Source: a bacterium (GTDB taxonomy: Bacteria > Chloroflexota > Dormibacteria > Aeolococcales > Bog-877). Taken from it: a stretch of 64,000 bases of DNA. The translations under genes were made by a program, and so were the position numbers. The notes under the pieces were generated by a model, which was not told the origin of the DNA, searched no databases, and saw nothing but the letters and a program-made list of their open reading frames with translations. The DNA lies in NCBI GenBank assembly GCA_021785655.1, contig JAJYET010000008.1, forward strand, positions 1 through 64,000, written 5' to 3'. Shown here one piece after another: positions 1-7,619 of this stretch (the stretch's first letter is position 1; each line of letters starts with the position of its first letter).

Positions 1-185
1 AAGTAGCGGAAGAAGGTGCTGGGAGACACCTCGGCGGCGGCGGCGATCTGCTCCACGGTGGTGCCCGCGTATCCCTGGTCCAGGAACAGCCGGATCGCCT
101 GCCGCTGGATGGCGATCCTGGTCCTGGTCTTCTTGCGCTCCCGAAGACCGGGGGCGAGCCCCGGGGGGGGCTCGGCGGAACTCAT
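1..185 (-). CDS. TetR-family transcriptional regulator, N-terminal fragment (runs off window)
   Basis: Reverse-strand reading from the ATG at 185 gives MSSAEPPPGLAPGLRERKKTRTRIAIQRQAI, then DQGYAGTTVEQIAAAAEVSPSTFFRYF. This is the classic TetR DNA-binding helix-turn-helix: recruitment helix, T-V-x-x-I-A-x-x-A-x-V-S, then F-F-R-Y-F. Only about 61 residues are in the window, so the ligand-binding domain and target are unknown. The ORF track misses it because it lacks a stop codon here. TetR repressors commonly sit beside efflux genes, and the sequence behind it contains decayed efflux-type fragments, so it may have controlled that lost locus. The fold call is firm; the role is inference. Confidence 0.85.
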   Translation of the reverse strand, partial: MSSAEPPPGLAPGLRERKKTRTRIAIQRQAIRLFLDQGYAGTTVEQIAAAAEVSPSTFFRY

Positions 186-244
186 GGCGATGATGCCAGC
201 GCCACTCACAGCGCTCATCCGGGGACGGCAGCCCCCGCAGTGGG

Positions 245-335
245 GCCGTGCGCCGGCAAGTGCCGGGGACACCAGCAGCGCCAGGTCCATCCCCTGCACG
301 AAGGCCGACTCCACCTGGCGCTGCAGCGGCCCCGA
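245..335 (-). pseudogene. Remnant of the C-terminal end of an MFS (DHA2-like) transporter
   Basis: The reverse strand reads LQRQVESAFVQGMDLALLVSPALAGA. It resembles the last extracellular loop and final helix of 14-TM DHA2 drug exporters, where R-x-A-F-x-x-G-M-x-x-A-L-L-V is usual. No complete gene can be assembled around it, because stops and frame changes interrupt it on both sides. The similarity is short and was judged by eye, so the family call is tentative. It lies between the TetR fragment and an ABC ATPase fragment, consistent with a decayed efflux locus. Confidence 0.4.
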
Positions 336-441
336 CGCCCACCCTGACCGCGGTGCCGCTAGCCACGCTGGCGGCTCAGCTCAGCACGGCCAACCCCAGC
401 TGGCGCCACCTGCCGGCCGGGATGACGCCGATCGGGCGGAC

Positions 442-561
442 CTAGCCCGGGACCATGCGCATGGTGGTGGTCTTGCCGGTGCCGTTGGGCCCGAGGAACC
501 CCAAGACCTCGCCCCTCTAGACGGCGAGGTCCAGATCCTCTACGGCCGTCGGGTGCCCGAA
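442..561 (-). pseudogene. Remnant of an ABC transporter ATPase (Walker A region)
   Basis: The reverse strand reads FGHPTAVEDLDLAV, an in-frame stop, then RGEVLGFLGPNGTGKTTTMRM followed quickly by another stop. GPNGTGKTT is a textbook Walker A motif, and the preceding A-V-x-D-L-x-L-x-V-x-x-G-E-V-x-G-F-L-G is typical of drug-resistance ABC ATPases. The internal TAG and the missing signature and Walker B regions show that this is a fragment, not a gene. The strand matches the upstream TetR fragment. Confidence 0.7.
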
Positions 562-722
562 CCGCTGGCCCCGCCCCTACCGCTCGACGGTGGCGTTCGA
601 ACTCACCTCACCACCATCGGCGGGGCCGTCGCTCCGGGTCGCAGCACCCGTAAGGGGATCGGCTCACGCCCCAGTTGGGCCCGACTCCGGACGACCGGCA
701 TCCGAAGTCCGTGGGCCGCCTC

Positions 723-1211
723 TCAGACCCTCCGGCCCGTGAAGCAGAGGAACCGGGTCCGCTCGTTGCTCCCCGGCGGCGGCACCACAGCGGGGCCGAA
801 GCCGCCGGGCACCCGCATCTGGTCACCCCGGGGCAGGAGGAACCGATGGGCCACCACCACCGCCTCCGGGTCCAGTCGCTCATCCAGGCCGGTCGCCCGG
901 GCCAGGTCCCAGGTGTGGACCATGGTGTCGGCGCATAGCAGGGTACCGACCATCCGCTCGAAGGTCATCACGCCCACGCGGGACTTCACCTCGGTCGCCG
1001 CCCGCTCGGGGTCGGCGGGCGGCGTCTGACCAGCTGGCGGCGACAGCATGGCGGCCACGTTGCGGTGGACGCTGGTGGAGTGGACCACCACGTCCCGAGC
1101 GGCCCAGCCCTCGCGGGGGCTGGGGGAGTGCCACCGCCCGGTCGGCACCGCTGCCATTCGGGACCTGAAGCCCTCGGCCACCCTGGCGTACCGGTCGGCG
1201 ACCTCGGACAC
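723..1211 (-). CDS. DinB/mycothiol-type maleylpyruvate isomerase family protein (TIGR03086-like)
   Basis: About 162 aa from the GTG at 1211 (VSEVADRYARVAEGFRSRM); the track's longer ORF starts upstream without support. Family hallmarks are visible: W-x-S-P-S-P-R-E-G-W-x-A-R-D-V-V-V-H near residue 30, and D-T-M-V-H-T-W-D-L-A-R-A-T-G-L-D-E-R-L-D near residue 105. The H and D/H residues of these motifs form the metal site in this four-helix family. Members are putative mycothiol-dependent isomerases or transferases of unknown substrate. The gene stands alone between decayed fragments. The fold is clear; the reaction is not known. Confidence 0.8.
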   Translation of the reverse strand: MSEVADRYARVAEGFRSRMAAVPTGRWHSPSPREGWAARDVVVHSTSVHRNVAAMLSPPAGQTPPADPERAATEVKSRVGVMTFERMVGTLLCADTMVHTWDLARATGLDERLDPEAVVVAHRFLLPRGDQMRVPGGFGPAVVPPPGSNERTRFLCFTGRRV

Positions 1212-1698
1212 CGCGTGAAGGTAACCGCAGGGCCGGGACCGGGTCAAGGTCGGTACCGCGCCCGGACGCTCAGCCACCGGCTGCAATTCGCCGAGGCGCT
1301 ACCGCCGCTTGCCAGTGCTGGCCGCCCGGTGCAATCGTCCGCCGGTCCAGGAAGGCGCGAGGTTGAGGCAGCCGATCCCATTTGGCCGGGCCGCGGGTGG
1401 ACGGAGGGCTGGGACCGGTCGCTGCCCGGGCCCTACTCGGAGATGCCCGCTCCAGCGGAGAGGCCCCCGGTCGGCCCCGGGTCCGCGTCGCCTGCAGCTG
1501 GATCGAGACCATCCTCGGAACGTCCGCCTCCGTGGCCGGGCCGACAAAGCTCAGCACGGGATCCCCGGTGCCACGATGGCGCTGGCCCGATCGGACCTGC
1601 GGGGAAGTCTCCTGGGTGGGGCATCGACATGCCTAGTAGCCTCCCGGGCCGCGAGATGGCCTACCTCGATCTCTCCAAGGCGATCGGCCCCACCGAGG
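1212..1698. other. Gene-poor stretch, nothing recognised
   Basis: Several overlapping ORFs of 65-260 codons cover this stretch in four frames, but none shows a recognisable motif, a convincing ribosome-binding site or a coherent protein. It lies between an intact DinB-family gene and an ABC ATPase remnant. Its open frames are best explained by high GC content and gene decay. Confidence 0.4.
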
Positions 1699-1699
1699 T

Positions 1700-1862
1700 C
1701 GGAGACATGGTCTTCCTGGACACCCACGACCTGGAGGAGCCCGACATCCTCAGCGACCGGCTGGCGACGTCGTCACGGTCGGGGTTCAGGGACCGGCGGA
1801 GCTGGCGCTGGAGCTCCTCCCGACCCAGCCGTTTGTCAGGGAGGCCTCCCTCCTAGGCGAGA
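1700..1862 (+). pseudogene. Frameshifted C-terminal remnant of an ABC transporter ATPase
   Basis: One frame reads GDMVFLDTHDLEEPDILSDRLA, matching the post-Walker-B H-loop region of drug-resistance ABC ATPases (V-x-L-T-T-H-x-L-E-E-A-x-x-L-x-D-R-x-A). Around 1765 the homology jumps to another frame: GDVVTVGVQGPAELALELLPTQPFVREASLLGE, which resembles their C-terminal tail. The two halves are in different frames and no Walker A precedes them, so this is a broken gene. It is on the opposite strand from the Walker A remnant at 442-561 and so belonged to a different gene or was rearranged. Confidence 0.6.
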
Positions 1863-1886
1863 CCAAGCCGTCGACCCCCGGGGGAC

Positions 1887-1913
1887 TTGACACGCGGATA
1901 GATTGTCGACAAT
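1887..1913 (+). promoter_or_regulatory. Promoter region and GntR-type palindromic operator at the start of the GntR gene
   Basis: ATTGTCGACAAT (1902-1913) is a perfect 12-bp palindrome ending immediately before the ATG at 1914. A TTGACA hexamer lies at 1887-1892 and a TAGATT at 1899-1904. FCD-type GntR regulators typically bind TTGT-N-ACAA-like palindromes, so this is a likely autoregulatory operator overlapping the promoter. Either the mRNA is leaderless from the ATG, or translation starts at the in-frame GTG at 1926. Confidence 0.65.
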
Positions 1914-2687
1914 ATGACATCTACCGTGTCCGATGATTTCCGCGAAGCCGCAGCCCTGACCGCTGTCCCCCACCGGGTCCTCTCGGATGAGGTGGCGGAC
2001 CGGCTGCGGGAGGCCATCGTCACAGGGAGGTTCAAGCCCGGCCAGCACCTGCGCGAGGCGGAGATCTCCCAGGCGCTCCAGGTGAGCCGGAGCCCGGTAC
2101 GGGACGCGTTCGCCCAGCTGGGCCATGAGGGGCTTGTGGCCATCCGCAGCCACCGCGGGGCCATCGTGGTTGGGCTCACGGCGCAGGATGTGGAGGAGGT
2201 CTACTCCCTGCGCGCCAGCCTCGAGAGTTTGGCGGTGCGACTGGCCATCGCCAGGGCCACCAGTGAAGACCTGTCCCGCCTCCGCGACCTGGCCAGCCGC
2301 ATGCCTGAGGCCGCCGCTCGGCTGAGCCCCCGGGAATACGCCGAGTTGGACGTCAGGTTTCACGATCTGGTGTACCAGACCGCGCGACACGACCGGCTCT
2401 ACTCGTGCTGGACCATGCTCCGCTCGCACATCTTCCGCTTCCTCCTCACCCGTAACCTGGTCAACCCGGACTTCAGCGAGGTGGGTCACAGGGAGCACGC
2501 TGAGCTGGTCGAGACCATGGCCGCCCACGACACCGAGAGGGCGCTGGAGATGATCCGCGCCCACCTCGAAGGTGCGTACGCCCGGTTGATCAAGGGGTAT
2601 GTCGAACCTCTCGACCATCGTGCGGACGCCGGCCCTCGCGGCTCCGAGGATGGCCTCACCGAAGAACTCGGCGGGGGCCGGGAGTGA
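1914..2687 (+). CDS. GntR/FadR-family (FCD) transcriptional regulator
   Basis: 257 aa. Residues ~20-85 form a GntR winged helix: L-S-D-E-V-A-D-R-L-R-E-A-I-V-T-G-R-F-K-P-G, then L-x-V-S-R-S-P-V-R-D-A, then H-R-G-A-I-V. Residues ~90-235 form the all-helical FCD ligand domain, with L-R-A-S-L-E-S-L-A-V-R-L-A, D-V-R-F-H-D-L-V, a conserved E-H-A-E-L-V near 195 and R-A-H-L-E near 222. These contain the Asp and His metal-ligand positions of the family. A perfect palindrome at its own start suggests autoregulation. The next gene on the same strand encodes a solute-binding lipoprotein, a plausible target, but the inducer cannot be read from sequence. Confidence 0.92.
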   Translation: MTSTVSDDFREAAALTAVPHRVLSDEVADRLREAIVTGRFKPGQHLREAEISQALQVSRSPVRDAFAQLGHEGLVAIRSHRGAIVVGLTAQDVEEVYSLRASLESLAVRLAIARATSEDLSRLRDLASRMPEAAARLSPREYAELDVRFHDLVYQTARHDRLYSCWTMLRSHIFRFLLTRNLVNPDFSEVGHREHAELVETMAAHDTERALEMIRAHLEGAYARLIKGYVEPLDHRADAGPRGSEDGLTEELGGGRE

Positions 2688-2751
2688 TGGAAGTGATCTC
2701 CCGGTCACGACCCGAGGCGCCGTTGGCGCCTGGGCGCCGACCGACCCGGAG

Positions 2752-2776
2752 GGCCGCCTGTGGCCACCGGGCGGCC
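2752..2776 (+). terminator. Possible stem-loop between the GntR gene and the SBP gene
   Basis: GGCCGCC and GGCGGCC can form a 7-bp perfect stem across an 11-nt loop. There is no U-rich tail, so termination here is only a possibility; it could also be a leader structure of the following lipoprotein gene. Confidence 0.3.
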
Positions 2777-2847
2777 TCACCACGCCTGTCCTGGGGGTCC
2801 CAAAAGCCCCGCGTAGTTAGCCAGCGGCCGCGACTTAAGGAGGGATC

Positions 2848-4695
2848 GTGACCGGAATGAGAGTGCTCTCGAGGTTTATGAGGTTAGGCGGTCGGCGGCG
2901 TGCCGCAGGTCCAATCTGGGTAGCGGGCCTGATGGCGCTGGGGCTGGTCGCGGGGTGCGCCAGCACCAGTTCGGGGCCGTCTCCCAGTGGCGGCAAGCCA
3001 GTCTCCGGGGGCACGGTGACGGTGGCGGAGACGGCGGGCATCGGCCCGCCCTGGATTCTGCCCCTGTATCCGGCGACCGACTTCACGGTGCAGTACCAGA
3101 GCCAGTTCGAGTACCTCATGATCCCGCCGCTCTACCAGTTCGGGATCGGCACCTCGCCCGCGATCAACTACAAGATCAGCCTCGCGTATCCCCCCGTCTA
3201 TCAGGACGGGAACACCCAGGTGGTGATCACCCTCAAGCACTACGTATGGTCGGACGGCACCCCGGTGACCGCCAGGGACGTCACCTTCTGGATGAACGAG
3301 TTGCGTGCGGAGAAGGACAACTGGGCGGCGTACGTGCCCGGCCTGTTCCCGGACAACGTCACCTCGATCAAGGTCAACAGCACCTACAAGCTGACCTTCA
3401 TCCTGAACAAGGCATATTCGCCGACCTGGTTCACCTACAACGAGCTGGCCCAGATCACCCCTATGCCCCAGCACGCCTGGGACAAGGAGTCGGCCTCCGG
3501 CCCCATCGGCAACTACGACGAGACTCCGGCGGGGGCCCAGGCGGTCTTCAACTTCCTCGATGCCCAGTCCAAGAACATCGCCACCTACGCCACCAGCCCC
3601 CTTTGGAAGGTGGTGGACGGGCCCTGGCGGCTCACCACCTTCCTCAACAGCGGCTACATCGTGATGCAGCCCAACTTGAGCTACAGCGGGCCCGACAAGC
3701 CCCACATCTCCAAGCTGATCTTCGAACCCTTCGACAGCGAGACCTCGGAGGTGGACGCGGTCCGGTCCGGGTCGGTGGACGTCGGCTACCTGCCCACCAG
3801 CGACTCCAACCTCACGACCCAGCTAGCCCACCAGGGGTACACCTTCGGAGTCTGGCCGGTGTACGGCTTCAACTCCCTGTTCATCAACTTCAACAACCCG
3901 ACCGTGGGGCCGCTCTTCCACCAGCTCTACATCCGCCAGGCGCTGGAGCGGCTCATCGACCAGCCGCAGTGGATCAAGACGGCGCTGGTGGGATACGGGG
4001 TGCCCACCTACGGGCCGGTGGTCAACGGGGCTCCGGCCGTGACCGCCCCCAGCCTCAGCGCCCGTGGCTACCCCTATCCCTACAGCATCAGCACCGCCGA
4101 GTCACTGCTGCGGCAGCACGGGTGGAGCATCGTGCCTGGCGGGGTGGACACTTGTCAGAATCCTGGCTCTGCAGCCAATCAGTGTGGCCCCGGGGTGGCC
4201 AGGGGAAGCCAGCTGTCCTTCACCCTCATCTACCAGGACAACTACTCCGCCGGCCTAACCGAGATGGAGATCTACAAGTCCACGGCCAGCCACGCCGGCG
4301 TACAGATCAACCTCAAGGGGAGCACCTTCGCCTATGCGGACGCCATCCCCTGCACCAGTTCCCAGGCCGCCTGCAGCTGGCAGATGGACGACTGGGGTGG
4401 AGCGGTCTACACCCTGCCCTACTACCCCCCCGGCGGTGGCTACTTCCGCTGTGGAGGGGCGCTGAACGCGGGCAGCTACTGCGACCAGACCGAGGTGCGG
4501 CTTTCCAACGCGGCCGTACAGGGCGGCCAGTCGGCGCTGTTCGCATGGGAGGCCTACGTCGCCAAGCAGCTTCCGGAGCTCTGGATCCCCAACGCCGACT
4601 ACCAGCTGCTGGAGGTCAAGAGCAAGCTCAAGGGGGTTCTCCCCGCTAGTCCCCTGCTCGCCATCTTCCCCCAGGACTGGTACTACACCAAGTGA
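2848..4695 (+). CDS. ABC transporter solute-binding lipoprotein, family 5 (peptide/nickel type)
   Basis: 615 aa. The GTG start at 2848 follows a strong ribosome-binding site (AAGGAGGG). An N-terminal basic segment and hydrophobic helix end in the lipobox L-V-A-G-C near residue 37, so the protein is lipid-anchored outside the membrane. SBP_bac_5 features follow: the edge strand G-G-T-V-T-V-A-E-T, then V-V-I-T-L-K-H-Y-V-W-S-D-G-T-P-V-T-A-R-D-V-T-F-W, and the late sequence F-N-S-L-F-I-N-F-N-N-P-T-V-G-P. Family members bind oligopeptides, nickel chelates or sugars for an ABC importer. No permease or ATPase gene lies beside it, so it is an orphan here. It may be controlled by the upstream GntR protein. 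Confidence 0.9.
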   Translation: MTGMRVLSRFMRLGGRRRAAGPIWVAGLMALGLVAGCASTSSGPSPSGGKPVSGGTVTVAETAGIGPPWILPLYPATDFTVQYQSQFEYLMIPPLYQFGIGTSPAINYKISLAYPPVYQDGNTQVVITLKHYVWSDGTPVTARDVTFWMNELRAEKDNWAAYVPGLFPDNVTSIKVNSTYKLTFILNKAYSPTWFTYNELAQITPMPQHAWDKESASGPIGNYDETPAGAQAVFNFLDAQSKNIATYATSPLWKVVDGPWRLTTFLNSGYIVMQPNLSYSGPDKPHISKLIFEPFDSETSEVDAVRSGSVDVGYLPTSDSNLTTQLAHQGYTFGVWPVYGFNSLFINFNNPTVGPLFHQLYIRQALERLIDQPQWIKTALVGYGVPTYGPVVNGAPAVTAPSLSARGYPYPYSISTAESLLRQHGWSIVPGGVDTCQNPGSAANQCGPGVARGSQLSFTLIYQDNYSAGLTEMEIYKSTASHAGVQINLKGSTFAYADAIPCTSSQAACSWQMDDWGGAVYTLPYYPPGGGYFRCGGALNAGSYCDQTEVRLSNAAVQGGQSALFAWEAYVAKQLPELWIPNADYQLLEVKSKLKGVLPASPLLAIFPQDWYYTK

Positions 4696-4699
4696 TCTC

Positions 4700-4726
4700 G
4701 GGGCGGCCGCCTGGGGCGGCCGCCCC
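4700..4726 (+). terminator. Strong GC hairpin after the SBP gene
   Basis: GGGGCGGCCGCC-TGG-GGCGGCCGCCCC is a perfect 12-bp inverted repeat with a 3-nt loop, starting 4 bp after the SBP stop codon. It lacks a T-tract but is placed as a terminator separating the lipoprotein gene from tldD. Confidence 0.6.
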
Positions 4727-4764
4727 CTCGCCCCCATCGAGCGCGGGCAGGAGGAGTTCTAGAT

Positions 4765-6252
4765 TTGATCCAGACGGCGACCGGGTCGCCCTGGGCTTGG
4801 GTGCATTCCGAGGACGAGGCGCGAGCGCTGGCCCAAGAGGCCGTGGATCTGGCGCTCCATCGGGGGGCGACATATGCTGATGCCCGGCTGGTCGAGGTGC
4901 TGGAGGAGCGACTCTACGCCGCCTCGGGCAGGGAGCCCGACTGGCGGCTGGAACAGGTGGTCGGCCTTGGGGTCCGGGTCCTCCTCAAGGGCGCCTGGGG
5001 CTTCGGGAGCCGGGTGCTCGGGCCTGCGTCGCAGGGCATCGAGGCGGCCCTCGCCGCCGTGGAGATGGCTGAGGCGCAGGTGGGCCCCAACTCGGCGTAC
5101 CTAGACCCGCTGCCGGCGGCGAGTGGTCACTTCAGGACCCCGTTCGCCGTGGACCCGTTCGCCGTCTCCGCCTCCGCCAAGCACGATCTCGTGGCGGGGC
5201 TCCTGAGGGAGGCGCTCGCCAACCAGGAAGTGACGCGGGCGGTGGCTGGGGTTAACGCCAAGCGCCAGCGGCGCTGCTTCGCCAGCAGTGAGGGCTCCTG
5301 GCAGGTCCAGGAGCTCGTGGAGACGGGGGGGCTGCTGCAGGTCTGGGCGGCGCTGGACGGGGAGGTTCAGCGGCGCTCCTACCCCAACTCCTTCCATGGC
5401 AACACCTCTGCCGCCGGCTGGGAGTACCTGGATGAGCTGCGACTTCCCGCGGAGCTCCCCCGCGTCATCGATGAGGCCCGAGCCCTGCTGCGGGCCCCGA
5501 TCCTGGCGCCGGGCAGGGCCGACCTGGTGCTCGGGCCGGCGATGACCGCACTGCAGATCCATGAGTCCTGTGGGCACGCGCTGGAGCTCGACCGGATCTT
5601 CGGCGACGAGGCCGGGTTCGCCGGCACCTCCTTCATCCGGGCCGAGGAGCGCGGGAAGATGCGCTACGGCTCGGAGGCGGTGACGGTGGTGGCTGACCCC
5701 ACCACTCCGAGGGCACGCGGCTCGTTCGCCTTCGACGACGAGGGCCAGCCGGCGAGGCCCGCGGTTCTGATCGAGAAGGGGGTCGTGCGCGATTTCCTCT
5801 CCTCTCGGGAGACGGCTCAGCGGATAGGCCGGCCCACCACCGCGGCCATGCGGGCCGACGGCCACAGCTTCATGCCCCTCTGCTTTTCCACCCATGTGGG
5901 GATCCAGCCGGGCGAGGGGGACCTGGATGCCCTCCTGGAGCGGCTGGGGAACGGCTACTACCTGGACATGGATCGGAGTTGGAGCATTGACGAGCGGCGT
6001 CTGAACTTCCAGTTCGGGACCGAAGTCGCCTGGGAGGTGCGCCGCGGACGGCGGGCACGCCTGTACAGGAACGCCTCCTACGGCGGGGTGACCCCGGAGT
6101 TCTGGGGATCAGTGGAGGCGGTTGCGGGGCCTGAGACCCTGCAGGTCTTCGGGCTCCCCTGTGGCAAGGGCGAGCCCAAGCAGTGGGGATTCGTCTCCCA
6201 CGGCGCGGCTCCGATCCTGGTTCGTGGCGTCCGAGTCGGGGTGGCGGGATGA
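4765..6252 (+). CDS. tldD: TldD family metalloprotease subunit
   Basis: 495 aa from the TTG at 4765, about 8 nt after GCAGGAGGAG. The zinc motif of TldD is intact: H-E-S-C-G-H followed by A-L-E-L-D near residue 270. The flanking A-M-T-A-L-Q-I and the C-terminal G-x-x-F-x-x-S-V-E-A-V-A-G also fit. TldD forms a heterodimer with TldE/PmbA. In Enterobacteria the pair trims unfolded or modified peptides, including microcin B17 precursor and CcdA antitoxin; here the substrate is unknown. The stop codon overlaps the start of tldE by 4 bp (ATGA), so the two subunits are translationally coupled. No peptide-antibiotic precursor gene is visible nearby. Confidence 0.93.
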   Translation: MIQTATGSPWAWVHSEDEARALAQEAVDLALHRGATYADARLVEVLEERLYAASGREPDWRLEQVVGLGVRVLLKGAWGFGSRVLGPASQGIEAALAAVEMAEAQVGPNSAYLDPLPAASGHFRTPFAVDPFAVSASAKHDLVAGLLREALANQEVTRAVAGVNAKRQRRCFASSEGSWQVQELVETGGLLQVWAALDGEVQRRSYPNSFHGNTSAAGWEYLDELRLPAELPRVIDEARALLRAPILAPGRADLVLGPAMTALQIHESCGHALELDRIFGDEAGFAGTSFIRAEERGKMRYGSEAVTVVADPTTPRARGSFAFDDEGQPARPAVLIEKGVVRDFLSSRETAQRIGRPTTAAMRADGHSFMPLCFSTHVGIQPGEGDLDALLERLGNGYYLDMDRSWSIDERRLNFQFGTEVAWEVRRGRRARLYRNASYGGVTPEFWGSVEAVAGPETLQVFGLPCGKGEPKQWGFVSHGAAPILVRGVRVGVAG

Positions 6253-7598
6253 TCGGCTCCAAGCCCCGGGGAGGCGACGAGCTCACGGGCCGCCTCGAGG
6301 AGGCGCTGCGGGAGGCCGGCGAGGACGGTGCCCAGGCCTTCGTCACCATCCGACAGGGCGAGCACACCCGCTTCGCCGGGAGCCGGGTCCACCAGCCTCA
6401 AGCGGTGGAGGAGGTTCAGCTCATGGTCTCGGTGGACCGTGGTGGTGGCGCTGCCCGGGTGGCCACCTCCCGGCTCGAGGACGCCCGGGCAGCGGGTAGG
6501 GAGGCTCTCAGAAGGGCCGCGGCCCTGCCTCCCGGCCGTTCCCAGGCCCCAAACGCTGCGGGAGCGGTGACCGGGACCTTCAACCACTGGCACGAGGACA
6601 CCGCCGCCTGGGATGCGGGAACCCGCAGCCGGCTGGCCGCGGTCGCCATGACCCTCGCCGAGGCCGCCGGCGCCACCGCCCACGGGATGCTCTCCAGGGT
6701 TCTCGTGGAGATGGCGACCGCCAGATCGGCAGGGAGTGCCTACGTGAGCGCCACCGAGGCCTCCGCCACCCTGCTGGTCCGCCAGGGGGGTGGATCTGCC
6801 TACCGTGGCGATCTGGCGCGGTCGGTGGACCAGATCGCGGTGGAAGAGCTGGTGCGAAGCGCGCTGGCCGAGGCCGCCGCCGCCCGGGACCCGGAGCCGC
6901 TCCCGCCGGGAACCTACGATGTGGTCCTGGGGCCCCTGGCCGTCGGGGACATGCTCACCTTCTTCGGCGGCATGGGGTTCACCGGTGAAGCGGTGGCGGC
7001 GGGCGCCGGGGCGGTCGCCAGGCGCCAGGGCGAGGAGGTCGCCTCGGCGCTAATCACGGTGGCCGATGACGCCATCTCGCTCGGGGTCGGTCTCCCCATT
7101 CCCTTCGACATCGAGGGGATGCCCAAGGTCCACGTCCCCATGCTAGATCGCGGGCGGGTCCGGGGAGCCGTCTTCGACCTGGCAACCGCCAGGGCCGCGG
7201 GGACCAGCACCACTGGGCACGCCCACATCGCCAGGGAAGAGGCGCCGTGCCCGACCCCCGCCAACCTCATCCTGAGAGCCGGCTCGTCAACCACCGCCGA
7301 GCTGATCCAGGGGGTGGACGACGGCCTCTACATCTCCCGCTTCCACTACACCCGCATGGTGGACCCCGAGGCCAGCACCTTCACGGGAGTGACGCGGGAC
7401 GCGGCCTTCCGGATCCGCCGAGGCAGTCTGGAGGGACCGGTGGCCTCCGCGCGGTTCACCGAGGAGGTGCTGGGGATTCTTGGTCGCACCGACGGGGTGG
7501 GATCGCACCTCGTGAGCCAGCCGATCATGAACGTCTGGAACGGGGTGGCCAGCGCTCCCAGCCTGCGCGTGAGGGGGTTCCGCCTCGGTTTCCGCTGA
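6249..7598 (+). CDS. tldE: TldE/PmbA family subunit (non-catalytic partner of TldD)
   Basis: 449 aa from the ATG at 6249, which overlaps the tldD stop; the track's earlier start would lie inside tldD. It aligns with the PmbA/TldE branch: an N-terminal segment with Q-A-V-E-E-V-Q-L-M-V-S-V-D-R, a middle G-T-Y-D-V-V-L-G-P-L-A-V-G-D-M-L, and the C-terminal block G-S-S-T-T-A-E-L-I-Q-G-V-D-D-G-L-Y-I. It has no HExxxH, as expected for the subunit that lacks the metal site. Coupling with tldD supports an obligate heterodimer. Downstream it converges on an SDR gene with only about 20 bp between them. Confidence 0.9.
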   Translation: MIGSKPRGGDELTGRLEEALREAGEDGAQAFVTIRQGEHTRFAGSRVHQPQAVEEVQLMVSVDRGGGAARVATSRLEDARAAGREALRRAAALPPGRSQAPNAAGAVTGTFNHWHEDTAAWDAGTRSRLAAVAMTLAEAAGATAHGMLSRVLVEMATARSAGSAYVSATEASATLLVRQGGGSAYRGDLARSVDQIAVEELVRSALAEAAAARDPEPLPPGTYDVVLGPLAVGDMLTFFGGMGFTGEAVAAGAGAVARRQGEEVASALITVADDAISLGVGLPIPFDIEGMPKVHVPMLDRGRVRGAVFDLATARAAGTSTTGHAHIAREEAPCPTPANLILRAGSSTTAELIQGVDDGLYISRFHYTRMVDPEASTFTGVTRDAAFRIRRGSLEGPVASARFTEEVLGILGRTDGVGSHLVSQPIMNVWNGVASAPSLRVRGFRLGFR

Positions 7599-7619
7599 GC
7601 CCAGTGGGAGCGCCGTCTC

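Noticed and set aside
1065-1856. 263-codon plus-strand ORF
   Set aside because: It is antisense to the DinB-family gene in its first part and Pro/Gly/Arg-rich afterwards. Only its last ~50 codons match an ABC ATPase remnant, which then changes frame.
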